Assembly (NCBI RefSeq): GCF_007483665.1
Contig: NZ_VIQO01000001.1
Location: forward strand, 186,001 to 250,000
DNA: 64,000 nt
Source of the DNA: Catellatospora sichuanensis
Lineage (GTDB): Bacteria > Actinomycetota > Actinomycetes > Mycobacteriales > Micromonosporaceae
Direction of reading: 5' to 3'
Below are positions 8,474-16,618 of this stretch, one piece after another. Below the pieces are notes generated by a model. That model was not told where the DNA came from, searched no databases, and saw only the letters and a list, made by a program, of their open reading frames with translations. Within the stretch, counting starts at the first letter, position 1; the number at the start of each line of letters is the position of its first letter. A program made the position numbers and the translations under genes.

Positions 8474-9448
8474 TCACAGCTCGCCCTCCTTGCTCTGGCC
8501 GTTGCTGAAACGGTGCGCGTCCACCGCGCGGGCGGTGCGCTGGAACGCGGTGTGCGAACGGTCGTGGGTGCGCTGGGCGACCGCGATGTAGAGCAGGTCC
8601 AGCACCACCAGCTGCGGGTGGCGCGCCGACAGCGCGTCGGGGCGGAACGAGGTGGCCTGGCTCGCGGTGAGCAGCACGATGTCGGCGAGCCCGGCCAGCG
8701 GCGAGCGCGGGAAGCCGGTCAGCGCGATGGTGACCGCCCCGTGCGAACCGGCCTCGGCCAGCATCTCCACGGTCTCGCGGGTCTGCCCGGTGTGCGAGAT
8801 GCCCAGCGCGACGTCGCCCTCGCGCAGCAGCGCGGCGCTGGCCAGGCCGTTGTGCACGTCCGGCCAGGTCCACGCGGCGATGCCGATGCGGTGCAGCGAG
8901 AACTGCATCTCGGCGCCGACCAGCGCGGAACCGGACGCCCCGTAGATGTCGACGCGGTTGGCCGAGGAGATCGCGGCCGCGGCCCGCTCGACCTCGGCGA
9001 GGTCGAGCATCGCGGCGGTGTCGCGCATCGCCTGGGTGTCGGCCGCCATGATCTGTGCGAGTACGCGCTCCAGCGGGTCGCCCGGCTCGATGGCCCGGCC
9101 GATGTCCTCGGCCCAGCCCGCGGAGCGGGCCGCGCGGCCGGTCTCGCCGGCGATGGCCAGGCGCAGATCGGCGTAGCCCTCGAAGCCCAGGGCGCGGCAG
9201 AAGCGGGTGATCGAAGCGGGCGAGGTGCCGGAGCGCTCGGCCAGCTCGACGATGGTGGCGCGGGCCGCGCCCGCGGGGTCGGTCAGCACCTGCTCGGCGA
9301 CGCGCTGCAGGGCCCCGGTGAACTCGGGCAGCTGGGCGCGCACCCGCACCAGCACGCTGTCCGGCCGGTCCAGGCCGCTGAGCCGGGCGTGCGGGATCTC
9401 CAGCGGGGCGGACTGCACCGCCGCGACCGGTTCCACGCGCTCCACCAC
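8474..9448 (-). CDS. MurR/RpiR-family transcriptional regulator (HTH + SIS)
   Basis: 324 residues. Residues about 30-105 form the RpiR-type helix-turn-helix (LAERSGTSPASITRFCRALGFEGYADLR) and residues about 140-280 the SIS sugar-phosphate isomerase fold (VDIYGASGSALVG, GISHTGQTRETV). Such proteins repress or activate sugar catabolic genes in response to sugar phosphates. It stands between the importer operon (same strand, 219 nt downstream) and a divergent GlcNAc kinase, so GlcNAc-6-phosphate or a related phosphate is a reasonable effector. A perfect palindrome 28 bp upstream of its start is the likely operator, which would give autoregulation and control of the kinase. Confidence 0.85.
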   Translation of the reverse strand: MVERVEPVAAVQSAPLEIPHARLSGLDRPDSVLVRVRAQLPEFTGALQRVAEQVLTDPAGAARATIVELAERSGTSPASITRFCRALGFEGYADLRLAIAGETGRAARSAGWAEDIGRAIEPGDPLERVLAQIMAADTQAMRDTAAMLDLAEVERAAAAISSANRVDIYGASGSALVGAEMQFSLHRIGIAAWTWPDVHNGLASAALLREGDVALGISHTGQTRETVEMLAEAGSHGAVTIALTGFPRSPLAGLADIVLLTASQATSFRPDALSARHPQLVVLDLLYIAVAQRTHDRSHTAFQRTARAVDAHRFSNGQSKEGEL

Positions 9449-9475
9449 TGACTTCTCCTACTGACCGGGTCCCGT

Positions 9476-9522
9476 ACAGTTAACCGAAAGGAAGTTAACT
9501 GTTAGTGGTAAAAGTTCTTACT
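9476..9522. promoter_or_regulatory. Candidate RpiR operator region: perfect palindrome plus second imperfect one
   Basis: ACAGTTAAC at 9476-9484 is repeated inverted as GTTAACTGT at 9494-9502 with a 9-nt spacer. Just beyond is GGTAAAAGTTCTTACT (9507-9522), an imperfect palindrome. They lie in the 226-bp region between the regulator gene and the divergent kinase gene. An element matching the second one at 12 of 16 positions is upstream of the other ngcE gene (18243-18258). Confidence 0.6.
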
Positions 9523-9674
9523 GAAGACCCCCTCTTGTCAAGTCCACGGGCAAACTTTTTAAAGCTGTTACCTGGCGATGCTGCCCGGCCCTTGCTCCCG
9601 ACGGCCACTACGGGGAGCATGAATGCCGCATAGGCCACACCTGCGCTGGCCGTTCGGGGGAGGTAAACGCTGAC

Positions 9675-10652
9675 ATGTCGGACAAGCTGGTACTGGGGCT
9701 GGACGTCGGTGGCACGAGCACCCGGGCTGTGCTCGCCACGCCGGACGGGCAGCGGCTCGGGGGCGGGCGGGCCGGCGGCGGCAACCCCACCACCCACGGG
9801 GCCGCCGCGCTGACCGAGCTGACCGGGGCGATCCGCGCCGCGCTCGGCGACACCGCACCCGAATCCGTCGCCGGGGCGGTGCTCGGCATGGCCGGGTTCA
9901 CCAAGCTCGGCGCCGACCCCGTCCTGCGCGCCGCGTTCGACCAGGCCTGGACCGGGCTCGGCCTGCGCTGCGAGCCCCAGCTGGTCAGCGACGTGCTGGC
10001 CGCGTACGCCGCGGGCACCCCCGACCCCGACGGCACCGTGATCGTGGCCGGCACCGGCGCGATCGCCGCGCGGGTCCGCGACCACCGGCTCGACCACGTC
10101 GCCGACGGCCACGGCTGGCTGCTCGGCGACCTCGGCTCCGGCTACTGGCTGGGCCGCGAGGCGGTCCGCAGCGCCCTGCGCGACCTGGACAAGGAGCGCC
10201 CGCCCGGCGCGCTCGCCGCGGACGTGCTGACCGAGCTGCTCGGCTCCGCCGCCGTCGCACCCCGCCGCCGCGACACCGCCGCCGCGCTGGTGCAGGCCGT
10301 CGTCGCGGAATCCCCGATCGCGCTGGCCCGGCTCGCGCCGATGGTGCTGCGCCACTACGACGCCGACGATCCCGCCGCCGTGGACGTCGTGCAGCGCGGC
10401 GCGGCGCACCTGGCCGACACCGTCGCCATGGTGCGCGCGCCCGGCGAGACCACCGTCCTGGTCCGCGGCGGCGGCCTGCTCACCAACGACACCCCGCTGG
10501 CCGCCGAACTGGCCGCCGCGATCGCGGTGAGCTGGCCCGCCACCACCCTGCGCCCCGCGGGCGACGCCGCCGCGGCGGCCGCCTGGCTCGCCGCCCTGCC
10601 CACCGCCCCCGACCCCCGCACCCTGCACACCCGCCTGGTCACCCCCGCCTGA
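9675..10652 (+). CDS. N-acetylglucosamine kinase, BadF/BadG/BcrA ATPase family
   Basis: 325 residues, cytosolic. The ASKHA phosphate-1 loop reads LGLDVGGTSTRAVL at residues 6-19. The adenosine-binding GxGxIAARV appears as VAGTGAIAARV and a second Gly-rich strand as LVRGGGLL. It would phosphorylate incoming N-acetylglucosamine (or glucosamine) to the 6-phosphate, feeding NagA/NagB or cell wall synthesis. It is divergent from the MurR/RpiR regulator and close to the NgcEFG-type importer, which supports the sugar assignment. Start ATG lies 12 nt after GGGGGAGG. Confidence 0.78.
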   Translation: MSDKLVLGLDVGGTSTRAVLATPDGQRLGGGRAGGGNPTTHGAAALTELTGAIRAALGDTAPESVAGAVLGMAGFTKLGADPVLRAAFDQAWTGLGLRCEPQLVSDVLAAYAAGTPDPDGTVIVAGTGAIAARVRDHRLDHVADGHGWLLGDLGSGYWLGREAVRSALRDLDKERPPGALAADVLTELLGSAAVAPRRRDTAAALVQAVVAESPIALARLAPMVLRHYDADDPAAVDVVQRGAAHLADTVAMVRAPGETTVLVRGGGLLTNDTPLAAELAAAIAVSWPATTLRPAGDAAAAAAWLAALPTAPDPRTLHTRLVTPA

Positions 10653-10683
10653 CCCGCCCCCGCCTGACCCGCCCCCGCGCGGC

Positions 10684-10708
10684 GCGCCGCGCCGCGCCGC
10701 GCCGCGCC
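10684..10708. repeat. Five tandem GCGCC pentamers
   Basis: GCGCC is repeated five times exactly. Immediately before it GACCCGCCCCCGC occurs twice in tandem. Both lie just after the kinase stop codon in non-coding sequence and look like slippage-generated simple repeats. Confidence 0.85.
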
Positions 10709-10718
10709 TTGATCGTTC

Positions 10719-10777
10719 GACTTGCCAGGCACATGGGCGAAAGGCGGGTCAAGATACGCACAGGTGCCTGGCAAGTC
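10719..10777. repeat. Inverted repeat with 14-bp perfect arms
   Basis: GACTTGCCAGGCAC (10719-10732) is the exact reverse complement of 10764-10777, with a 31-nt purine-rich loop. Flanking CCTTGA and TCAAGG extend the symmetry. It may terminate the kinase transcript, but it lacks a T-tract and resembles the other dispersed palindromes of this window. Confidence 0.75.
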
Positions 10778-10913
10778 CGGCGGTCAAGGGCCGCCCGCGC
10801 GGGTGACGCGGGCGGCGCGGACATGGGATGGTGCGGGGCTGGCGGGACGCGGACGGGTGCGCCCGGTAACCTGCTCCGGTGCAGGTCTGCCAGTTCGCCT
10901 CAGAGGCCCCGCG

Positions 10914-11234
10914 ATGACGGACGTGAAGGTCCGCGCCGCCGGCGGCACCCGCTGCGGCAGCTGCGCCGAGGCGCTGTGCCTGACCGCCCAGGTGCCGCTG
11001 CCCCGGTCCAGCCGCACCCGCACCGTCGGGCTCTGCCCGCAGTGCGACGCCGGCCGCCCCGAGACCCAGGGCCTGCTGGCCTACTTCGCCGAGCACCCGC
11101 AGGTGCGTCCTGAGGATCTGCACCGGGTGTCCGAGCTGGTCGGACGCTGGCTGGAGGCGCTCACCGAGCGCGCCGACCGGGACAGCTCGCTGGCCGCCGA
11201 CGTCGAGGCCTGGTGGGCCGGCCGGGCGGGTTGA
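10914..11234 (+). CDS. DUF6300-like small cysteine-containing protein
   Basis: 106 residues from an ATG at the head of the region with best coding character; no strong ribosome site. It has CGSC near residue 14 and a later CPQC near residue 42, which could bind one zinc. The layout (Cys pair, hydrophobic strand, LCPxCD, then LLAYFAEHP and a C-terminal WLEALTER helix) matches what I recall of DUF6300 proteins of actinomycetes. Function is unknown. It is upstream of, and same strand as, the Eis-like gene. Confidence 0.6.
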   Translation: MTDVKVRAAGGTRCGSCAEALCLTAQVPLPRSSRTRTVGLCPQCDAGRPETQGLLAYFAEHPQVRPEDLHRVSELVGRWLEALTERADRDSSLAADVEAWWAGRAG

Positions 11235-11290
11235 GCCGCCACACCGGCAATACGGTTGCCGTGATCGCGCCCAAGGGCTAAGAACCACCT

Positions 11291-12523
11291 ATGGTGACTT
11301 TCCGGACCGGCGTCGAGGGTGATTACGACGGGGTCAACCAACTGGTCGCGCGCGCCTTCCTCAACGACACCGCCGGACGGGAGTGGGACGAGGAGCGGGC
11401 CCTGTTCGAGCCCGGCCGGTCCGTCCTGGCCGTGGACGGCGACCAGGTCGTCGGCCACGTCGGCACGTACACCCGCGAGCTGACCGTGCCCGGCGGCGTG
11501 CTGCCGGCCGGGTTCGTCACGGTCGTCGCCGTGGCCGGCACGCACCGCCGCCGCGGCCTGGCCTCGGCGATGCTCACCCGCCAGCTCGGCGAGATCCGCG
11601 ACCGCGGTGAAGCCCTGGCCGTGCTGTGGGCCAGCGAGGCGGGCATCTACGGCCGGTACGGCTACGGCCTGGCCAGCCGCCGCGTCAGCTTCGAGATCGA
11701 CCGGCGCGAGGTGCGCATCGACGGCTCCCGCTTCGACAAGTCCCGCCTGGACGGGCTGCGCCTGCAGGCCGGGCCCGCCGCTGCGCACCGCGCCCAGGTC
11801 GCCGAGCTCTACGAACGGGAACGCCCGTCCCGCCCCGGCTTCGCGAGCCGCGACTCCCGCTGGTGGGACTACCGCCTGGCCGACCAGGCCTGGCATCGCG
11901 GCGGGGCCGGCCCGTTGCAGGCCGTCGTATGCCACGACGGCGACACCCCGGTCGGCTACGCCCTCTACCGGTACCGCTCCAGCTGGGACGACAGCGGGCC
12001 GAACGGCGAGGTCGGCGTCATGGAGTCGGTGGCGACCACCCCGGCGGCGTACACCCTGCTGTGGGACTACCTGCTCAACGTCGACCTCACCCGCAAGGTC
12101 GGGCTCTGGCTCGGCGCACTCGACGAGCCCCTGCAGTACCTCGTGAACGACTCGCGCCGGCTCGGCATGCGGATGGGCGACGGCCTGTGGGGCCGCCTGC
12201 TGGACGTGCCCGCCGCACTGTCCGGCCGTCGGTACGCCGCCGAGGTCGACGTGGTGCTGGAGGTCGTCGACGAGCTGCTGCCCGGCAGCGGCGGCGTGTT
12301 CCGGCTGCGCGGCGGCCCCGACCACGCCACCTGCGCAGCCAGCACCGACGAGCCCGACCTGCGCCTGGACACGGCGACCCTGGCCGCCGTCTTCCTGGGC
12401 GGCAACAGCCTCGGCTCGCTGGCCGCGGCGGGCCGCGTCGACGAGCTGCGCCCCGGCGCCGTCGCCGCCACCGCACCCGCCTTCACCTGGACCCGCGCTC
12501 CCCACGGCCTCGAGATCTTCTGA
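11291..12523 (+). CDS. Eis-like GNAT N-acetyltransferase
   Basis: 410 residues, the usual size of Eis proteins, which carry a tandem GNAT fold and a C-terminal SCP2-like domain and form hexamers. The acetyl-CoA binding motif of the first GNAT is VAVAGTHRRRGLASAML (about residues 78-94). YGRYGYGLASR near residue 120 and the terminal aromatic/acidic LEIF carboxylate (a catalytic feature in Eis) also fit. Eis enzymes acetylate amines, including aminoglycosides and histone-like or protein lysines; which applies here is unknown. Confidence 0.82.
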   Translation: MVTFRTGVEGDYDGVNQLVARAFLNDTAGREWDEERALFEPGRSVLAVDGDQVVGHVGTYTRELTVPGGVLPAGFVTVVAVAGTHRRRGLASAMLTRQLGEIRDRGEALAVLWASEAGIYGRYGYGLASRRVSFEIDRREVRIDGSRFDKSRLDGLRLQAGPAAAHRAQVAELYERERPSRPGFASRDSRWWDYRLADQAWHRGGAGPLQAVVCHDGDTPVGYALYRYRSSWDDSGPNGEVGVMESVATTPAAYTLLWDYLLNVDLTRKVGLWLGALDEPLQYLVNDSRRLGMRMGDGLWGRLLDVPAALSGRRYAAEVDVVLEVVDELLPGSGGVFRLRGGPDHATCAASTDEPDLRLDTATLAAVFLGGNSLGSLAAAGRVDELRPGAVAATAPAFTWTRAPHGLEIF

Positions 12524-12553
12524 CCCGCCCCCGCCACGCTCGCGCTTTACGTA

Positions 12554-12612
12554 GACGTCGGCCTATCTCATCGAGTTCGATCTCAAAATAGTCGATGTGA
12601 TAGGCCGACGTC
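12554..12612. repeat. Intergenic palindrome family A, copy 1
   Basis: Arms of 21 bp (12554-12574 and 12592-12612), complementary at 20 of 21 positions, with core GGCCTATC and a 17-nt loop. A second copy is at 30310-30372; a paired C:G to T:A change between copies preserves the stem. It lies between two same-strand genes. Confidence 0.85.
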
Positions 12613-12687
12613 GATGACAGGCGGGGTGCGTGGAGCAGGGTGCGTTTCGCGGGGCGGGGTGTCGGGGTGGGCTGCCAGGATGGGGAC

Positions 12688-14220
12688 ATGCTGTTCGCCG
12701 GGATCGCCGCGACGTCGGCCGCCGTGACCGCCACCTCGGGCCGCAAGGCGAAGGTGGAGCTGCTGGCCGCGGCGTTACGCGAGCTGGCAGCCGACGGTGA
12801 CCCGATCGGGATCGCGGCGGGCGCGGCCTACCTGAGCGGGGAGCTGCGCCAGCGGCAGATCGGGGTGGGCTGGGCGGCGCTGCGCGAGCTGCCCCCGCCC
12901 GCCGTGGCGGCCACGCTCGACGTGCGGGCGGTCGACGCGGCGCTGGAGTCGATGGGCCTGATCAGCGGTCAGGGCTCGCAGGCCCGGCGGCGCGCGGCGG
13001 TCGCGGCGCTGTTCGGCGCGGCCACCGGGGCCGAGCAGCAGCTGCTCACCGGGCTGATCGGCGGCGAGCTGCGGCAGGGCGCGCAGGCGGGGCTGCTGGC
13101 GGACGCGGTCGCGCTGGCCGCGGGGGTGCCCGCGGCGGGGGTGCGGAGGGCGCTGCTGCTGTCCGGGGACCTGAAGGCGGTGGCCGCCACCGCGCTGACC
13201 TCCGGCAAGGCGGGGCTTTCCGCGCTGCGCCTGTCGGTGGGCACCGCGCTCGCGCCGATGCTGGCCCAGTCTGCGCCCGATCCCGAGCAGGCCATCGCCG
13301 CGACCGGCGCGCCGGCCGCGGTGGACGCGAAGCTGGACGGCATCCGCATCCAGGCGCACCGGGACGGTGCCGAGATCGCCGTGTTCAGCCGCAGTCTGGA
13401 CGACATCACCTCCCGGGTGCCCGAGATCGTGACCGCGGTGCGCGCGCTGCCGGTGCGCTCGGCCGTGCTCGACGGGGAGGCGATCGCGGTCGACGAGCGC
13501 GGGCGGCCGCGGCCGTTCCAGGAGACGTCGGGCCGGGCGGCGCAACGGGCTTCCGGTTCCCTGACCTCGTACTTCTTCGATCTGTTGCATCTGGACGGTA
13601 CGGACTGGATCGACGAGCCGGGCACCGCGCGGTGGGCCGCGCTGGACGCGATGCTGCCCGCCGCGATGCGTGTGGAGCGGACCATCGCCGAGACACCCGA
13701 GCAGGCCCGGCAGGCGTTCGCCGCGGCGCTGGCGGCCGGACACGAGGGCGTGGTGGTGAAGGCGGCGCAGGCGGCGTACGAGGTGGGCCGGCGCGGCGGG
13801 GGCTGGGTGAAGGTGAAGCCGCGGCACACGCTCGACCTGGTGATCCTGGCCGCCGAGTGGGGGCACGGGCGGCGGCACGGATGGCTGTCCAACCTGCACC
13901 TGGGAGCCCGGGATCCGCAGGGCGGCTTCGTGATGCTGGGCAAGACGTTCAAGGGCCTGACCGACGCGATGCTGGCCTGGCAGACCGAGCGGCTGCTGGA
14001 GCTGGCGGTGGCGCGCGACGACTTCCAGGTGACGGTGCGGCCGGAGCTGGTCGTGGAGATCGCGTTCGACGGGGTGCAGCGCAGCACGCGCTATCCGGGC
14101 GGGGTGACCCTGCGTTTCGCGCGGGTGCTCGGTTACCGCGAGGACAAGAGCGCCGCCGAAGCCGACACGCTGGACGCGGTCCGCGCGCTCGGCGCGGCCC
14201 CGTCCGGGGAGGACTCCTAG
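12688..14220 (+). CDS. ATP-dependent DNA ligase (LigB type)
   Basis: 510 residues, the normal size for bacterial ATP-dependent ligases of this type. The adenylation lysine motif reads KLDGIR (about residue 213), motif IIIa FFDLLHLDG, motif IV EGVVVKA and motif V WVKVKPRHTLDLV; an N-terminal DNA-binding domain occupies about 1-200 and the C-terminal OB-fold the last 150 residues. It seals nicks in repair, in addition to the essential NAD-dependent LigA. Start chosen at the ATG after CCAGGATGGGG. Leu30 is encoded by TTA (12775-12777), a very rare codon in high-GC actinomycetes that can make translation depend on the bldA tRNA. Confidence 0.9.
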   Translation: MLFAGIAATSAAVTATSGRKAKVELLAAALRELAADGDPIGIAAGAAYLSGELRQRQIGVGWAALRELPPPAVAATLDVRAVDAALESMGLISGQGSQARRRAAVAALFGAATGAEQQLLTGLIGGELRQGAQAGLLADAVALAAGVPAAGVRRALLLSGDLKAVAATALTSGKAGLSALRLSVGTALAPMLAQSAPDPEQAIAATGAPAAVDAKLDGIRIQAHRDGAEIAVFSRSLDDITSRVPEIVTAVRALPVRSAVLDGEAIAVDERGRPRPFQETSGRAAQRASGSLTSYFFDLLHLDGTDWIDEPGTARWAALDAMLPAAMRVERTIAETPEQARQAFAAALAAGHEGVVVKAAQAAYEVGRRGGGWVKVKPRHTLDLVILAAEWGHGRRHGWLSNLHLGARDPQGGFVMLGKTFKGLTDAMLAWQTERLLELAVARDDFQVTVRPELVVEIAFDGVQRSTRYPGGVTLRFARVLGYREDKSAAEADTLDAVRALGAAPSGEDS

Positions 14221-14345
14221 CCCGCGGGGCTGCCTGCGCCCGTCGCCCGGAGCCGACCGGGTCACGACGGACCGCACGGCACGAGGGCCGCGCCGGAGGC
14301 CCCCGGCACAGCCCTCGTTGAACATCGCACGCGGGCGCCCCGCGC

Positions 14346-14537
14346 TCACTCCTCGGGGACGATCACCCACATCGCGATGTAGACGATGAACTGCGGTCCT
14401 GGCAGCAGGCACGACAGCAGGAACAGCAGTCGGACCAGCCACGCCGGCATGTTGAAGCGCTGCGCCAGACCGGCGCAGACGCCCGCGATCCAGCGTCCGT
14501 GACGCGGCCGGTACAGCCGCCGACCTGATGAGGCCAT
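14346..14537 (-). CDS. PspC-domain small membrane protein
   Basis: 63 residues. The start at 14537 follows GGGGAG with good spacing and is preferred to an upstream frame extension. RRLYRPRHGRWIAGVCAGLAQRF is followed by one strongly hydrophobic helix (LVRLLFLLSCLLPGPQFIVYIAMWVI) and ends VPEE, the classic PspC arrangement. PspC proteins act in envelope stress, signalling membrane damage. It stands alone between the ligase gene and the second sugar importer. Confidence 0.85.
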   Translation of the reverse strand: MASSGRRLYRPRHGRWIAGVCAGLAQRFNMPAWLVRLLFLLSCLLPGPQFIVYIAMWVIVPEE

Positions 14538-14688
14538 CTTGGTCAACTCCCCGAAGAGCGGTGCGGCGTGTTCGCCGCGGCTGTCTTCGACGGTAGAGGG
14601 CGCAGTCACGCCCGCCCTCGGTCCGCAGATGGATACACGCTGGTCGTTGCCCGTACGGGCGTCCCCTATGGCGTGGCTGTGCTACGAC

Positions 14689-15633
14689 TCACTTCATCTG
14701 GCCGGCGGTCAGGCCGGACTGCACCTGGCGCTGGAAGACCGCGTACACCACCAGCACGGGCAGCATGGCCAGGGTGAGGCCGGCGAACAGCCGCGAGTAG
14801 TCGCCGCGGTAGCCCTCGCTGATGGCGAGGTTGGCCAGGCCCTGGGCGAGCACCTGCTTCTCGTCCGAGGTGATCAGGACGACGGGCAGCAGGTACTGGT
14901 TCCAGTGGCCGAGGAAGTTGAAGATGCCGACGCTGATCAGGCCGGGTTTGGCCATCGGCAGCATGACCCTGAAGAAGGTCCGGAACGGCCCGCAGCCGTC
15001 GATGTAGGCGGCCTCGGCGATGGAGTCGGGCAGGGTGCGGAAGAACGCGGTGAGGAAGAAGACCGTGAACGGCAGCGAGTACGCCGTGTAGATCAGCATC
15101 AGGCCGGGCAGGGTGTCCCGCAGGCCGACCCCGCCGACGATCTTGAACAGCGGCACGAAGGCCAGCACGACCGGGAACATCATGCCGCCGACGAAGACGA
15201 AGTACACCAGCCGGCTGCCCACGAACTTGTAGCGGGCCAGCGCGTACGCGGCGGTCGCGCCGAGCAGCATGGTCAGCGTCAGCGACCCGGCCAGCACGAT
15301 GCCGGTGTTCACGAAGTACTGCCCGATGTTGCCGTGGGTCCAGGCGCGGGCGAAGTTGTCGAAGCGCAGTGCGCTGGGTAGACCCCACGGGTCGCCCAGG
15401 ATCTCCGCGTCGTCCTTGAACGAGCTCAGCACCACCCACAGCAGCGGCAGCGCGGTGAGCAGGCCCCACACCACCAGGAAGGCGTGCGAGAAGACGTTGA
15501 GCGTGCCGTCGAAGGCCTTTCGGCCCCGCCCGGCCTCCCCGGCGGCCGGCTTGGCCGGGCGGCCCGCCTGCGTCGTCTGAGAGCCGCGCTCGTCCACCGC
15601 TGAAGGCGCGGCGTCCATGATCTGCTCGCTCAT
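14689..15633 (-). CDS. ngcG: Sugar ABC transporter permease, NgcG/MalG type (system 2)
   Basis: 314 residues; the N-terminal 45 form a polar cytosolic extension (Ala/Pro/Lys/Arg) not present in the system 1 copy. Six predicted helices follow. The EAA loop is EAAYIDGCGPFRTFFRVMLP. The end, FQRQVQSGLTAGQMK, is nearly the same as in the system 1 paralogue (FQRQIQSGLTAGAVK). Its ATG overlaps the stop of the upstream permease by 4 nt (ATGA), a sign of translational coupling. Confidence 0.82.
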   Translation of the reverse strand: MSEQIMDAAPSAVDERGSQTTQAGRPAKPAAGEAGRGRKAFDGTLNVFSHAFLVVWGLLTALPLLWVVLSSFKDDAEILGDPWGLPSALRFDNFARAWTHGNIGQYFVNTGIVLAGSLTLTMLLGATAAYALARYKFVGSRLVYFVFVGGMMFPVVLAFVPLFKIVGGVGLRDTLPGLMLIYTAYSLPFTVFFLTAFFRTLPDSIAEAAYIDGCGPFRTFFRVMLPMAKPGLISVGIFNFLGHWNQYLLPVVLITSDEKQVLAQGLANLAISEGYRGDYSRLFAGLTLAMLPVLVVYAVFQRQVQSGLTAGQMK

Positions 15634-16541
15634 GAAAGCTCGATCCTCTCTCGGCGGGTCAGGCGCAGGGACAGCACGGTGACGCTGAGGGTCACGAAGA
15701 ACATCACGACGCCGATGGCCGACGCGTAGCCCCACTTGTAGTCGCCGAACGCCTCCGTGTAGAGCCGCAGGCCGACGACGTCGGTGGAGAAGTTCGGGCC
15801 GCCCCGGGTCATCACGTGGATCAGCGCGAAGCCGTCCAGCGCCAGGATGGCCAGGTAGACCCAGGCGACCTGGATGGTGTCCCAGAGCAGCGGCACGGTG
15901 ATGCGCACCAGCGTGGTGAGGCGGCTCGCCCCGTCCAGGGCGGCGGCCTCGTAGATGTCGCGCGGCACCGACTGCATGGCCGCGCCGAACAGCACCACGT
16001 AGAAGCCGACGTTGGCCCAGACCATCACGGCGAGCACGGCCCAGAAGGCGTACGCCGGGTCGCCGAGCCAGATCTTGGCCAGCCCGTCCAGACCGAGCGC
16101 GCGCAGCGCCGAGTTGAGCAGGCCGCTGCGCGGGTTGTAGACCTCGGCCCAGAGCACGCCGACGATGGACACCGACAGCATCTGCGGCGCGAAGTAGATG
16201 ACCTTGTAAAGCCCTGAGCCGCGTACCCCGGTGACCGTGCTGCGCCCGCCCCGTCCGCCGACGTTGAGCATGGTGGCCAGGAACAGGCCGAGCGCGATGG
16301 TCAGCAGCGGCAGCAGCACCAGCAGCCACAGGTTGTTGAGCAGGGCGTTCCAGACGTACTCGTCGCCCATCATGCGCTTGAAGTTGTCGAACCCGACGAA
16401 CTCGTACGCCGGCGACAGCCCCTGCCAGTTCGTCATCGCGATCAGGAACGACTGGGCGTACGGGGACACCACGAAGTAGCCGTACAGCGCCAACGGCGGC
16501 AGTAGGAACGCCAACAGCAGCGGATACTTCCCGTGTCTCAC
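15630..16541 (-). CDS. ngcF: Sugar ABC transporter permease, NgcF/MalF type (system 2)
   Basis: 303 residues, same length as the system 1 paralogue and collinear with it (MRHGKYPLLLAFLLPPLALYG against MRQGKYPFVIGFLIAPLALYG). Six helices; EAA loop EAAALDGASRLTTLVRITVP. It lies 77 nt below the binding protein stop, and that gap holds a perfect 14-bp hairpin. It pairs with the downstream NgcG-like subunit. Confidence 0.82.
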   Translation of the reverse strand: MRHGKYPLLLAFLLPPLALYGYFVVSPYAQSFLIAMTNWQGLSPAYEFVGFDNFKRMMGDEYVWNALLNNLWLLVLLPLLTIALGLFLATMLNVGGRGGRSTVTGVRGSGLYKVIYFAPQMLSVSIVGVLWAEVYNPRSGLLNSALRALGLDGLAKIWLGDPAYAFWAVLAVMVWANVGFYVVLFGAAMQSVPRDIYEAAALDGASRLTTLVRITVPLLWDTIQVAWVYLAILALDGFALIHVMTRGGPNFSTDVVGLRLYTEAFGDYKWGYASAIGVVMFFVTLSVTVLSLRLTRRERIELS

Positions 16542-16568
16542 GTCTTGCCCTCCCCATCGAGTGCGGTT

Positions 16569-16607
16569 CGGCGTCCGCCACGCCCGTGGTGCACGTGGCG
16601 GACGCCG
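16569..16607. terminator. Perfect 14-bp intercistronic hairpin between ngcE2 and ngcF2
   Basis: CGGCGTCCGCCACG (16569-16582) and its exact complement (16594-16607) with an 11-nt loop. No T-tract follows. It lies inside the importer operon, so it more likely attenuates transcription or protects the 3' end of the binding-protein mRNA than ends the operon. Confidence 0.7.
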
Positions 16608-16618
16608 AGGTCAGCGCG

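Noticed and set aside
10684-10708. Tandem pentamers as a CRISPR or iteron array
   Set aside because: Units are 5 nt and contiguous, with no spacers and no nearby cas or rep gene.
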